DNA from: a bacterium
GTDB taxonomy: Bacteria; Spirochaetota; Leptospiria; Leptospirales; Leptonemataceae
DNA length: 64,000 bases
Reading direction: 5' to 3'
Assembly (NCBI GenBank): GCA_024742665.1
Contig: JANSYA010000003.1
Location: 310,001 to 374,000 of the forward strand
Below are positions 19,879 through 29,955 of this stretch, in pieces; position 1 is the first letter of the stretch, and every line of letters begins with the position of its first letter. Below the pieces are notes generated by a model. It had not been told where the DNA came from. It saw only the letters and a program-made list of their open reading frames with translations, and searched no databases. A program made the position numbers and the translations under genes.

Positions 19879-21129
19879 TTATTCAAGCGGGTTGAGGCCG
19901 GCCTGGCCAAAAGCGCAGCGGCCCCTCAGATTCGACCAGTTTGCCGCGAAAGAGAGCGGCCTGAGCGCACCGGCTGCTCCGGCCCGGGTCGGATGATCGC
20001 CAGTGGGGTTTTCGCCGCCCTGCTCACGGGAAAGGGCCTCGCGCAGATAGCCCACGCGCTCCGCATCCGCCGGGTGGGTGCTCAGAAAATCGGGCAGCGT
20101 CCGGCCGAATTCTTCCAGCCAGATCTCCGCGTCCTCCCCAAGCGACAGGTCCAAATCTTCGGAAACTTCCGCATCTTCGGACTCAGCATCGGGCACTCGC
20201 CGCGCGAAAAAGTCCAGCAGACCCTGCCCGCTCAGCCCGGCGTCGCGCAGCAAATTGATGCCGTGCAGGTCGGCTTCTTTCTCGAAATCCCGGGAGTACT
20301 TAAAAAAGACCGCCAGGCTCGCCAGCTCGCTGATGGTTTCAGCGGCCTCGAATTCTTCGAAACCCGCCCCGAGCAGCATCGTCGCCAGATAGGTAAAGCC
20401 CACGGCCTGGATCAGCTGACGCATCGAGTGGCGCTCCTGAATGTGACCGATCTCGTGGGCCAGCACTCCCGCGACCTCGGCGGGCGTTTCGCTTTCCTCC
20501 AGCAAACCGCTGAATAGATAGATGCCCCCGTGAGGCAGCGCGAGCGCGTTCACTTCGGATTGCCGTACAATTTGCACCGTGTACTTTTCGCGCCCGGCCT
20601 CGCCGACCAATCGCGTCATCATTTCCGCGACCGCATCGTTTAAGACCGGATCTTCGCAGATCTCCATGTCGCTTTCCAGATACACGGCGGCCTGTTCGCC
20701 CAGCCGGCGATCCGCAGACTCGGGCACGAAAATATGCGCGCCTTCAAGGCCGAATAAAAAGGCGCCGATCGAAAGCGGGAGCATCAGCGCGCCCACGAGC
20801 ACTTTGCGCCCCGTGGACCAGCCTCCGAACGATAGCAGCGCTTTGCGCAGGCCGCCGGAGTTTTCGCGCTGCATTCGCCGCGCATACTCCAGCAGACCCC
20901 GATCGGCGAAGCGCAGCTCGCGACTCTCGGCCGCGTCGATGAAGATCGTTATCCGACAGTCGGAGCCGCTGGCCGTGGCTTCCGTCATCTGCGCGAAGCT
21001 GAACTGGATCGTCTCCGTCGCAGCACCCGGCCCGACTGCAAAGCGCAGGCCGCTGGCAGTGACTGTCAGCACACCGGCAATCGCGTTGGGACTGATCCCA
21101 TCGAAATATTTCGCCGGCGCGCTTTTCAT
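19879..21129 (-). CDS. Membrane-anchored M48 zinc metalloprotease
   Basis: This 416-residue protein has one membrane span near 115-140, then an M48 peptidase domain with HEIGH in GVLAHEIGHIQERHSM and the third zinc ligand in DFEKEADLHGINLL. An acidic insert (DAESEDAEVSEDLDLSLGED) lies between the ligand helix and the STHPADAERVGYL segment. Residues 1-110 form an N-terminal domain of unknown role. Start: ATG 21129, eight bases after the stop of the DUF898 gene, so the two are coupled; the frame continues upstream inside that gene. It should cleave membrane or periplasmic proteins in quality control, like BepA or HtpX, but its clients are unknown. The last 30 residues are low-complexity. Confidence 0.9.
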   Translation of the reverse strand: MKSAPAKYFDGISPNAIAGVLTVTASGLRFAVGPGAATETIQFSFAQMTEATASGSDCRITIFIDAAESRELRFADRGLLEYARRMQRENSGGLRKALLSFGGWSTGRKVLVGALMLPLSIGAFLFGLEGAHIFVPESADRRLGEQAAVYLESDMEICEDPVLNDAVAEMMTRLVGEAGREKYTVQIVRQSEVNALALPHGGIYLFSGLLEESETPAEVAGVLAHEIGHIQERHSMRQLIQAVGFTYLATMLLGAGFEEFEAAETISELASLAVFFKYSRDFEKEADLHGINLLRDAGLSGQGLLDFFARRVPDAESEDAEVSEDLDLSLGEDAEIWLEEFGRTLPDFLSTHPADAERVGYLREALSREQGGENPTGDHPTRAGAAGALRPLSFAANWSNLRGRCAFGQAGLNPLE

Positions 21130-21136
21130 CTCTGAA

Positions 21137-22096
21137 TCAGCCCAGGATCGTGCCGACCGCGTCGGCCGCGTCGCCGATGCCGTCCGAAAGCGAAGAGGCT
21201 CCGCCGTCTTTGCGACCTTCGATTTGGTCGAGATCAACGGCGCCTTCCAGCGCTGTGGTTTCAAGATACAGCTTTTGAAGCATAACGATCGCCCACGGGA
21301 AAGCGAGTCCCAAAGAGAATACAATCATCAGCAGGGTCAGGATCGTCGTGCCCAGAATCTGGCCGCCGGTAATATCGGAGCGGAAATTTTTACCCTGCAC
21401 GCTGGTATTCTCTGCGAAGTAGCGAATCAGACTCGCCTGCAGCCAGAATGAATAAATTCCCAGGGTCACGATCGTCAGCAAAAAGCCGACCAGATAAATC
21501 TTAAACAGCTCCATACCGTCGCCTTCGAAGCGAAAGGCTTGATTGCCGTAGTTCGATTTATTCGTAAAAAATTTGCGCATCTTAATCGTAAACCAGGGGC
21601 CGTAGATACCCAGAGTTACGATCGTCAGCAAGACGCCGGTGTAGAAATCTTTCTGCAGTTCCGCCGGCGTGCCGCTGAAGTGGAAACGCAGATTGCGCCA
21701 GGAAGAGCGCGAAAGATGGAAGCGCGTGCTCCCGATAATCAGGAACGGCAGGGCCCCGATGATCGCCGCATACAGCAACAGCAAGGCCACGAGGCCGCCG
21801 CTTTCGCCCATCAGCATGGTCAGAACGTACGCCACAAGCGTATATACCAGCATCGCGCCGATTACGACAGCGGCGCCTTTCAGGAAACCGAGGAAAAGCT
21901 CCTGGCCCGTCGCGTGATAATCGAAATTTTCGTTGAGAAAATAAGTCTTTTGGTACAGGTATTTTTGAATTTTCACCCGCGCCCAGAAACTGTAGATTCC
22001 GAGGGTCACTCCCGTAAGAATTATATTCACGATATAAATCCCGAACAGTTCGCCGCCGCTGCCGCGGAAACTAAAGCGTTGTTCCCTGTCTGCCAT
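21137..22096 (-). CDS. DUF898 (YjgN-like) membrane protein
   Basis: This 319-residue protein has about six membrane spans in three repeats of a two-helix unit; each repeat carries the family signature TLGIYSFWARVKIQKYLYQK or TLGIYGPWFTIKMRKFFTNK or TLGIYSFWLQASLIRYFAEN, followed by a region with F-x-G-D/S. This is the YjgN/DUF898 family, found in many bacteria, function unknown. The start ATG 22096 has a GGAG ribosome-binding core eight bases upstream. It is the first gene of a two-gene operon with the M48 protease, with a plausible promoter at 22126-22153. In other genomes the same pair occurs, so the protein may be a partner of the protease; this is inference. Confidence 0.9.
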   Translation of the reverse strand: MADREQRFSFRGSGGELFGIYIVNIILTGVTLGIYSFWARVKIQKYLYQKTYFLNENFDYHATGQELFLGFLKGAAVVIGAMLVYTLVAYVLTMLMGESGGLVALLLLYAAIIGALPFLIIGSTRFHLSRSSWRNLRFHFSGTPAELQKDFYTGVLLTIVTLGIYGPWFTIKMRKFFTNKSNYGNQAFRFEGDGMELFKIYLVGFLLTIVTLGIYSFWLQASLIRYFAENTSVQGKNFRSDITGGQILGTTILTLLMIVFSLGLAFPWAIVMLQKLYLETTALEGAVDLDQIEGRKDGGASSLSDGIGDAADAVGTILG

Positions 22097-22125
22097 TCAA
22101 TAGCTCCATCAATTAGTTTTCACTT

Positions 22126-22153
22126 TTTATAATTCAAGCCCGTCCGACGACAA
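22126..22153 (-). promoter_or_regulatory. Putative sigma-70-type promoter of the DUF898-M48 operon
   Basis: On the minus strand TTGTCG (22148-22153) and TATAAA (22126-22131) are spaced by 16 bases, about 30 bases upstream of the DUF898 start codon and just below the rho terminator. The match is fair, and position supports it. Confidence 0.4.
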
Positions 22154-22187
22154 ATGATATTTTCATTATCGTGCAGGAAATTTATAC

Positions 22188-22230
22188 AAAAGCCCGGATT
22201 CAGAGAGCCAATGACTCGCCGAATCCGGGC
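22188..22230 (-). terminator. Intrinsic terminator downstream of rho
   Basis: GCCCGGATTC (22192-22201) and GAATCCGGGC (22221-22230) form a perfect 10-bp stem. On the minus strand it is followed by TTTT then GTATAAA, as expected for a factor-independent terminator about 95 bases after the rho stop. Confidence 0.8.
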
Positions 22231-22273
22231 CGGACGGTAAATTGATGCAGGCGTGCTATTGGCTCGCCTGCCA

Positions 22274-22325
22274 TTAGCTCGACGGCACGTTCATGGAGGC
22301 GAGCCACTGGCCTGCCTCATTCCGC

Positions 22326-22354
<29 letters not shown>
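22274..22354 (-). repeat. Imperfect duplication of the rho 3' end
   Basis: The last 29 bases of rho (22326-22354, coding LASMNVPAS and stop) recur at 22274-22302 with about 23 of 29 bases matching, 52 bases downstream. The copy would encode ASMNVPSS then a stop in another frame relative to rho. It looks like a local tandem duplication that moved the original tail behind a second one. Confidence 0.6.
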
Positions 22355-23846
<1,492 letters not shown>

Positions 23847-24202
23847 ATGAACTCCTGAAAATGAAAATGCTGAAAAGATTAGGAATGAGAAAGTGAGAAA
23901 AGCCGATTCTGTCGCCTGGTTCGTCGCGGCGCGGCGGGGATGCCGCGGATTCGGGGGACGGGAAGATCGTCGCTTATGAAAGTTTCCTGGTTAGAGGTAC
24001 TGATCGATATGTGGTTGATCCTGAATCTCTGACTGATTCGCGACAGAAAGACGCGCGGTCAGGCAAATGCGATCGCCGAACGCTTGATACTTCGAAGTAA
24101 AGAACGTTCCAGCGACGACTCAACAGGGCGGGTGACTGTGAGAAACCCCACGCCCCGCCATCCGTCAAGAAAAAAAGAAAGCAATCATCGCGTCTGAATC
24201 AA
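23847..24202. other. Non-coding stretch upstream of rho
   Basis: I see no gene in these 356 bases between the M23 gene and rho. A perfect 12-base palindrome TACTTCGAAGTA lies at 24088-24099. Rho leaders are often autoregulated, but I cannot assign a promoter or attenuator here. Confidence 0.4.
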
Positions 24203-25288
24203 TCAGAAGCGTACGTATCGCCGCGGGTTTACCGCGCGATTGTTTTTGATTACTTCAAAGTGCAGGTGCGCGCCCGTAGAGCGGCCGGTGTTTCCGGACG
24301 TCGCAATGCGACTCCCGGCTTTCACAAACTGCCCCGGCTTCACGTGAGTTCGGCTGAGGTGCGCGTATAAAGTCTTAAAACCGCCTTCATGGCGAATAAT
24401 AACAGCTTTGCCGTAGCTACCGAGATAGCCGGCGAACATTACCTGACCGTCGCGGGCCGCACGCACGCGTCTGTACGCGACGCCGATGTCGATGCCGGTA
24501 TGCAGATGGCGCCGACCGAGAATCGGATGACGGCGATAGCCATAGCGCGAAGTAATTCGACCGCCGACGACCGGACGCATCCAGATCACCGGCGGAGCGG
24601 GAATCTTCGCGTTCGGCAAAAAGAGCGACTGGCCGGGCTCGACCAGGTCCAGGTCCGCGACTTCCGGATTGTCGATCATCACGTCTTCGATCTTCACCGA
24701 GTAGTGCTGAGCGACGGCCGCCAGGGTATCGCCCTTCTTGAATTTATACACCAGGCCCGGGCGATCGGGAATCGTCAGCTCCTGGCCCGTAGACAGCGTG
24801 GAATGGATTTTAATATCGGATGCGACGGCGATCATGCTCGCCGGAACGCGGTGGCGCAGGGCGATCTGAGAAAGCGTATCGCCGGAACGTACTTTGTATT
24901 TAATGAATTTCACTTTGCCGCTTTTGCGGGTCTCTTCTTCTTCCGTCTTGACCAGGCGGTCTTTCAATTCGTCAGAAGCCTGCTCCAGCTCTTCGAAGCG
25001 CCCTTCGGCTTCGAGGCGTTTGAGCTCATTGCTCTGGGTGATCGGATCCGCCGTGCCCGAACCGGACATCAGGGTGATCATCATGAAAAAGAAGGTGCTG
25101 AAAGCCACGGCGCCCAGACCGCGATTGCGGAATTTTTTACGACCGAGCTCGATTTTTCCCACAATGGGATATTTGCGGCCGGGGAAGCTATAGAGGAAAG
25201 TCCCCCCGCCGAGATGCATCAGGGAAAAACGCCCCTGATAATTGAAGATACGCCGACTGGACTTATTTTTAAAACGGCGTTGGTGCAT
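24203..25288 (-). CDS. LysM-M23 family endopeptidase (cell wall hydrolase)
   Basis: This 361-residue protein has a basic N-terminal cytoplasmic segment, one membrane span at about 60-80, a short coiled coil (ELKRLEAEGRFEELEQ), two LysM peptidoglycan-binding domains (YKVRSGDTLSQIA and YKFKKGDTLAAVA), and a C-terminal M23 peptidase with SRYGYRRHPILGRRHLHTGID, then HEGGFKTLYAHLS and GAHLHFEV, keeping the zinc ligands. It should cut peptide cross-links in peptidoglycan. ATG 25288 is the start; the frame is open 13 codons further. A bactofilin gene is next to it on the same strand (236 bases upstream), a pairing known for shape and wall growth control in several bacteria. Confidence 0.95.
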   Translation of the reverse strand: MHQRRFKNKSSRRIFNYQGRFSLMHLGGGTFLYSFPGRKYPIVGKIELGRKKFRNRGLGAVAFSTFFFMMITLMSGSGTADPITQSNELKRLEAEGRFEELEQASDELKDRLVKTEEEETRKSGKVKFIKYKVRSGDTLSQIALRHRVPASMIAVASDIKIHSTLSTGQELTIPDRPGLVYKFKKGDTLAAVAQHYSVKIEDVMIDNPEVADLDLVEPGQSLFLPNAKIPAPPVIWMRPVVGGRITSRYGYRRHPILGRRHLHTGIDIGVAYRRVRAARDGQVMFAGYLGSYGKAVIIRHEGGFKTLYAHLSRTHVKPGQFVKAGSRIATSGNTGRSTGAHLHFEVIKNNRAVNPRRYVRF

Positions 25289-25468
25289 TGATTTTCTTTC
25301 TCGGACAGCGGAGTCAGCACCCGGCACGGGCCCCGACTCAGTCCCCTAATGTTATCCTAACATTCCCCGCGTCATTCCGTAGAACGGTGAGCGTGAAGTA
25401 AATGGTCTTTTTCTGTGTATTTCCCGGATTCCGGCTCTGTATTTGCCTCGGCTGCTGGCTTTCACTGC

Positions 25469-25491
25469 TCCAGAACTTTTATAGTTCTGGA
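25469..25491. repeat. Isolated hairpin downstream of bactofilin
   Basis: TCCAGAACT and AGTTCTGGA form a 9-bp stem with loop TTTAT, preceded on the plus strand by TTCACTGC, which resembles the ATTCACAGCA linker of the hairpin array at 10.4 kb. It lacks a T-run after the stem on either strand, so it is not a normal terminator. Confidence 0.5.
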
Positions 25492-25524
25492 AGCCCATGC
25501 CGCCAACCGGTAGGAATCTCTGTA

Positions 25525-25923
25525 TTATTTATCGGACAGTTTCAGGCCGCCGTAGGACTCTTCGATGACCTTTTTTACGTCTTTTTTCTGACCGCCGGTG
25601 ATGGTGATCGTGCCCTGGGCGACGACGCCCGGCGCAATATTCAGAATCGGCGCCTGAATATCGCCCAGGAGCTTACCGCTCTTCTCCAGGCGAACTTCGC
25701 TTTCGGCGGCGATATTGCCGATCATGGTGCCGGCTACGATGACTTCCCGGGCGCTGATATTGGTCTTGATCTTACCCGTTTCGCCCACCATCAGAGCGTC
25801 TTCGGTTTTGATTTCGCCTTCGAATTTCCCGTCGATCCGTAGAGAGCCCGAGATATAGAACTTCCCTTCGAAAATCGACCCGGGGCCGATCACGCTGTTC
25901 AGAGAGTCGTTCTTTATCGCCAT
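25525..25923 (-). CDS. Bactofilin
   Basis: This 132-residue protein is a bactofilin, a bacterial cytoskeletal protein that polymerises without nucleotide. The central right-handed beta-helix is seen as repeated six-residue turns: GPGSIFEGKFYISGSLRIDG, GEIKTEDALMVGETGKIKTN, REVIVAGTMIGNIAAESEV and GKLLGDIQAPILNIAPGVV, with short non-helical termini. Bactofilins scaffold wall-modifying enzymes at curved or growing sites. The start is ATG 25923. It stands upstream of the LysM-M23 endopeptidase gene on the same strand, as in other bacteria where a bactofilin controls an M23 enzyme and cell shape. A role in helical shape is inference. Confidence 0.96.
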   Translation of the reverse strand: MAIKNDSLNSVIGPGSIFEGKFYISGSLRIDGKFEGEIKTEDALMVGETGKIKTNISAREVIVAGTMIGNIAAESEVRLEKSGKLLGDIQAPILNIAPGVVAQGTITITGGQKKDVKKVIEESYGGLKLSDK

Positions 25924-26121
25924 TCCGCTAAGGACCGGGTCGGTACGTTCCCTGACAAGGAATTTTTGAAAACGGCCTTCCAGAATGGGGAAACCCTGTG
26001 GATTTCAGCCAGGCGGGGCTGATTTCGGCCGGCGCGGGCGGATTGCGCGTCGCCGCCGTGGGCGATTGGCGGCGACCCCGGACGCATGCCGCGAAGAATG
26101 CTGCCGGCGAAGATCGATCGC

Positions 26122-28176
26122 TCAGCGCTCGAAGCGCGGATCCAGCAGGGGCTTGCGCAGGCGGCCGTCCCCCAGAGTCAAATTGATCCGATCGATGTTG
26201 TCCCGGGCCCGGGTGATCTGCGCCCCATCGCCGCGAGAAATGACTTCGCGGTACAGGCTCAGGGCTTCCGGAAAACGGCGGGCCTGGACCGAAAAGAAGG
26301 CCAAACGCTCCAGCACACCGCTGACGGGCAGACTGCGCAGACGAGCCCGCAAGAAACCGGCCCGCTCCTGGGCCGCCGGTAGATCCAGCCGCTGGAGCTG
26401 GTAGTACCGCCGCTGGAGGGCCGGATCTTCCCGGTTCAGCAGCGCACGTTTTACTTCTAATATAGAGGACTGTGCCGCGCGCTCCGCGGCGATCGCCGCC
26501 TCGTATTCCGTTTCGATTTCGGCATAGGCCGTCCGGGCGGCGTTCAGCGCTTCGCGTTCCTGCTCCCCGCGATAGTTGCGGCGACGGATGGCTGCCAGGC
26601 GATCCTGAATCCGGAAAGTCTCGGCGTGAAAGCGGGCCCGCGCTTCAAAGGCCGCCGGCCCGGCGGGAGCGTCGCCCCGCGCCGCCAGCACTGTTTGATA
26701 CAGCTCTTCGGCTGCCGGCAGTCGGCCCGTATGTTCGAAGTGCAGATCCGCGAGGCCCAGCTGAATCTGTAGGAACTCCGACGTGCCCCGCTCGGCGGCC
26801 GGGGCCCGATCCAGATATTCCTGGAAGGCTGTGGCGGCGCGAATCCGATTGCGTTCGTCAGAATACATGCCGCCCAGCCGCAGATAGTGACGATGCAGAT
26901 CGGCAACGCCGGGATTTCCGGCGGTATTTTGGGCGGCCAGGGCCAGCTCCAGAAAACGTTCCTGAAAGGCGATCGCCGGTCGCAGGCGCCGGCTGGTCCG
27001 AAAGTCTTCGGTCAGCAGATCCAGATAAGTCAGATTGAGCGGGTCCAGCCCGTGAGCCAGCTGCAGCAGCATTCGATAGCCGGGAAAATCGCGGTGGGGC
27101 GTGCGATCGATTCCCGCCTGGTCGCCAATCCCGCGTTTGTAGGAACTCCGACGCTCGTTGCGCTCGCGGTTCTTATTGCCCAGTTCCAGGTCCCGGCTCA
27201 GCAGCGCCATGCGGTACGCAACATCGCCTTCGATCCGGCGATCCCGATCGCGGTATTCCTGATAGGGCCCGGTGCGAATCCCTTCTAAGTCGGCCGAAAG
27301 CTGATCGAAGCGGGCCTGGGTTTGCGCGAGCGTCGCCCGGGCCTGCGCAACGGTCGGCACGCCGGGAATCCGACGCACGGCCGCCGCTTCGGCCACGCTG
27401 ATTCCGCGGATCGCCTCGGACAGCTCGGGCTTGAGCAGCCGGTACTGATCCAGCAGCACGCGAAAATTCCGGGCGGCCTCCGCCACATTTGCATTCGACT
27501 CCTGAGCTATGCGATTCGGATCAGCAAAACCTCGCAGCATGGCCATATAGATTCGTTCCCGGGCGATCTGGCGGTCGGCCGGCACTCCGGTGGCCACGGG
27601 ATTCGCTGCGGGATCGGGAGCTCCGTCCGCCGTCGGCAAAACCGGCGTGCCGATATTCGCCAGCAAAGCCGGCAGCGGACGACCGGTATAGCGCAGAGCC
27701 GCGGCGTACTCCCGGAGAGCCCGCCGAAAATCGGGAGCATAGCCCGGTTCGGAATACACCCGTCCCAGAATCCGATGCAGCCGGAATAGATAGGGCGATT
27801 CGCCCTGGAATTCAGAGCGGGCGTACTCCTGGTCCTCGCGCAGAATCAGCAGCCGCAGAGCGTTCGCGTCCAGATTGCCGTAGCTCAGACTCGGATCGCG
27901 GCGTTCGTCCGCGGTTCGCTTTTCATGAATGAACTGCGCGTAATAACGATCGAGCTCGGCCCGGGCCGTCGACTGGATTTGCTCGTAGTCCGGCGCGGCG
28001 CCCGCCAGATCCTGCTCCAACTGCGCGACAACCGCACCGTCGATCAGGTCCTGGGGACTCTCGTACAGCGCAGCCCGGCTTTCAGGGTCCAGGGGAGTCT
28101 GGGCGCGCAGGGACCCAACGATGGCCGCGCCCGCGTATGACAGGATCAAGACGAGATATAGAACGGGCGAACGCAT
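26122..28176 (-). CDS. Large secreted helical-repeat protein of unknown function
   Basis: This 684-residue protein starts with a clear signal peptide (MRSPVLYLVLILSYAGAAIV ending near LRAQ) and is then mostly alpha-helical, rich in Arg, Ala, Glu, Leu and Tyr. Several segments look like TPR or related helix pairs: LHRILGRVYSEPGYAPDFRR, RHYLRLGGMYSDERNRIRAA, LGLADLHFEHTGRLPAAEEL and FFSVQARRFPEALSLYREVI, with coiled-coil stretches between. No catalytic motif is visible. The start ATG 28176 fits the signal peptide. It is the only gene between bactofilin and the divergent GlsB-like gene. It likely acts in the periplasm as a scaffold. Confidence 0.75.
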   Translation of the reverse strand: MRSPVLYLVLILSYAGAAIVGSLRAQTPLDPESRAALYESPQDLIDGAVVAQLEQDLAGAAPDYEQIQSTARAELDRYYAQFIHEKRTADERRDPSLSYGNLDANALRLLILREDQEYARSEFQGESPYLFRLHRILGRVYSEPGYAPDFRRALREYAAALRYTGRPLPALLANIGTPVLPTADGAPDPAANPVATGVPADRQIARERIYMAMLRGFADPNRIAQESNANVAEAARNFRVLLDQYRLLKPELSEAIRGISVAEAAAVRRIPGVPTVAQARATLAQTQARFDQLSADLEGIRTGPYQEYRDRDRRIEGDVAYRMALLSRDLELGNKNRERNERRSSYKRGIGDQAGIDRTPHRDFPGYRMLLQLAHGLDPLNLTYLDLLTEDFRTSRRLRPAIAFQERFLELALAAQNTAGNPGVADLHRHYLRLGGMYSDERNRIRAATAFQEYLDRAPAAERGTSEFLQIQLGLADLHFEHTGRLPAAEELYQTVLAARGDAPAGPAAFEARARFHAETFRIQDRLAAIRRRNYRGEQEREALNAARTAYAEIETEYEAAIAAERAAQSSILEVKRALLNREDPALQRRYYQLQRLDLPAAQERAGFLRARLRSLPVSGVLERLAFFSVQARRFPEALSLYREVISRGDGAQITRARDNIDRINLTLGDGRLRKPLLDPRFER

Positions 28177-28295
28177 ACACTAGTTTTATCGACCATTCGC
28201 AAAGAAGCTCAAGCCCGATGTTCGGGGCCTGAATCGAAAAACCTTTACAGATCCGGCAGGAAAGCGAAAGCTCGGTGCAGGAGTATATCTGCATA

Positions 28296-28538
28296 ATGGA
28301 AAGTTTATTGTTATTTCTTCTGATCGGTCTGGCCGCCGGCTGGCTGGCGGGACGCATCGCGCGCGGCGCTGGATTCGGTCTGGTCGGGAACCTGATTGTG
28401 GGCGTGATCGGCGCGCTGCTCGGCGGCTGGCTCTTTGGTCTGTTGGGAATCGGCGGATTCGGTTTGATTGGCAGCCTGGCCGCGGCGCTGGTCGGCGCGC
28501 TATTGCTGCTGTTCTTACTGCGATTCGTTAAGGGTTAA
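28296..28538 (+). CDS. GlsB/YeaQ/YmgE family membrane protein
   Basis: This 80-residue protein is a small glycine-rich membrane protein of the transglycosylase-associated (GlsB/YeaQ/YmgE) family. It has three hydrophobic spans with GLAAGWLAGRIARGAGFG, NLIVGVIGALLGGWLFGLLG and LLLLFLLRFVKG. Despite the family name no enzymatic role is shown; members are stress-linked. The start is ATG 28296, with an AGGAG at 28279-28283, 12 bases upstream; an in-frame GTG at 28275 is the alternative. The 3' end overlaps the last bases of the convergent STAS gene. Confidence 0.88.
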   Translation: MESLLLFLLIGLAAGWLAGRIARGAGFGLVGNLIVGVIGALLGGWLFGLLGIGGFGLIGSLAAALVGALLLLFLLRFVKG

Positions 28539-29017
28539 GACTCGTGCGGCGGGGGGAAGGCCGCCACGGCCTCCGCCCGCGTATTAAAAATGGTAATAAA
28601 ATTCTGCAGCTTGCTGAGTTTGACTACCGCCTCCACGTTCTTCGGGACGTTCGTATAAAAAATATGACCGTCAACCGCGTGAAAACGTTTTTGCGCGGCG
28701 ATCAGCAAACCAAAACCGGCGGAATCCACGAAAGGCACGTCCGCCATATCCAGCACCAGTCGCCGGTGGCCTTGCTCAAACAGGCGATTCAATTCTTCTT
28801 CCAGCTCCCCGTCGTTGTACAGATCGATCTGACCGCTGATGATCAACACCATCGCCGGCCCGTGCTTTTCGATTCGAATGTCCAGAGGTAGAGGATCGTG
28901 CTGCAAAACGAATTTCCCGCTTCCGTTCGCTCGGATTTCTGAATCCAGCAGAAACGTCGCGCTACCGCGACTGAAATCGCGGGGCCGGTCGGCGTAACTA
29001 CTGGCTCTGAGTGCCAT
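28535..29017 (-). CDS. STAS-domain protein (anti-sigma factor antagonist-like)
   Basis: This 160-residue protein has a STAS domain from about residue 45: VLIISGQIDLYND, then RRLVLDMADVPFVDSAGFGL with the serine that is phosphorylated in SpoIIAA-type proteins. The first 40 residues are a less ordered extension. It probably works as an antagonist of a kinase-type anti-sigma factor or in a related partner-switching signal. No RsbW-like kinase or PP2C phosphatase is adjacent, so its partner lies elsewhere. Start ATG 29017. It ends against the convergent GlsB gene with a four-base overlap. Confidence 0.9.
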   Translation of the reverse strand: MALRASSYADRPRDFSRGSATFLLDSEIRANGSGKFVLQHDPLPLDIRIEKHGPAMVLIISGQIDLYNDGELEEELNRLFEQGHRRLVLDMADVPFVDSAGFGLLIAAQKRFHAVDGHIFYTNVPKNVEAVVKLSKLQNFITIFNTRAEAVAAFPPPHES

Positions 29018-29114
29018 GACGGCGAACTCACGCTATCGTGACAAATAGATAAACCGGCCCTGAGTGAAACTCAGTGAGTGATCGTGGCGCGAGATGACAA
29101 TCCCGTGTCTGGAG

Positions 29115-29843
29115 TCAGGAACCGCTTGCCAGACGTTGCAGACGTTCGGCGCGCAGCACGGAAAAATTCGAAAGGTGCGGCCAGATTCCAGTTTCGTCCT
29201 GCAGAGCACGCAGTTGGCGCGTCGCCGCCGCCCGATCACCCGGGGCGTCCCGATCCAGACGGCACTCGGCCGAATCCAGCAGATAGGCCGCCAGAGCGTC
29301 GTACGACTCCAGCCGCAAACCCTCTGTCGCCCGCCACACGCCCTGGGTCATGCTGTACTCCGACTCTGCAGCCAGGGCGATCATCGCATAGGTCCCGACC
29401 CGCACCACGCACTCGATGCTGGCGGCGCCGTCGCTGTCCGAGGCGGCTTCGATCGCCAGAATCGGACTGCAGATGAGCGCGCCCACCGCGAGGCCGCCGG
29501 TCGTATACAGCAGAGTTTCGGTGACGGCGATCGAGCCCGCGGCCGCGTACGAAGCGGTGGTCCCGGCCAGACGTTTGGTCTTCTGGCTGAGCTGACTCAT
29601 GCTCCGGGCTTCGGCGTACTTTTCATAATCCGCTTCGCAGCGTCCCGGGTCGCTCATCCGCTGACCAGAGCTCTCGCTTTGTCCGGACCTGGAATCCGCG
29701 GCTGAGCTCTCCGCACCGCGCTGCTCCTGAACGGTCGCGCTCTGGCACCCGACCCCGCCGCCCGCAAGCAGGAGGCAGACTGCAGCCGGCAAGGCGATTG
29801 CCGGGAGCTGAAGTTGAAATCGGAGTCGAGATGGTGTACGCAT
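29115..29843 (-). CDS. Hypothetical lipoprotein
   Basis: This 242-residue protein has a signal sequence (PAIALPAAVCLLLAGGGVGC, lipobox Cys at about 33), a Ser/Gly/Glu linker of 30 residues, then a helical region with two hydrophobic stretches (GTTASYAAAGSIAVTETLLY and GGLAVGALICSPILAIEAAS) and a C-terminal helix rich in Leu, Arg and Glu. I do not recognise a family. The start is ATG 29843. It is divergent from the phosphonate gene and 97 bases upstream of the STAS gene on the same strand. It is likely anchored to a membrane by its lipid. Confidence 0.7.
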   Translation of the reverse strand: MRTPSRLRFQLQLPAIALPAAVCLLLAGGGVGCQSATVQEQRGAESSAADSRSGQSESSGQRMSDPGRCEADYEKYAEARSMSQLSQKTKRLAGTTASYAAAGSIAVTETLLYTTGGLAVGALICSPILAIEAASDSDGAASIECVVRVGTYAMIALAAESEYSMTQGVWRATEGLRLESYDALAAYLLDSAECRLDRDAPGDRAAATRQLRALQDETGIWPHLSNFSVLRAERLQRLASGS

Positions 29844-29875
29844 AGCCTGTGTCTATTGGACGAGGAAAGCCGTGA

Positions 29876-29902
29876 ATCGGTTTGCTATCGGTTTGCTATA
29901 AT
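29876..29902 (+). promoter_or_regulatory. Extended -10 promoter with an 11-base tandem repeat
   Basis: TGCTATAAT (29894-29902... TATAAT at 29897-29902) is an extended -10 element. It sits at the end of two exact tandem copies of ATCGGTTTGCT (29876-29886 and 29887-29897). No good -35 hexamer is seen at 17 bases, as expected for an extended -10 promoter. It should drive the phosphonate-degradation gene, whose ATG is at 29956. Confidence 0.5.
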
Positions 29903-29955
29903 AGAAAAAGCTGTCCATTCTTTTGTCGCCGGAAATTCTGACGCCGGTTTTTAAC

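Noticed and set aside
23974-24168. 64-codon minus-strand frame upstream of rho
   Set aside because: No ribosome-binding site, no domain and Arg/Ser-rich composition; likely non-coding.
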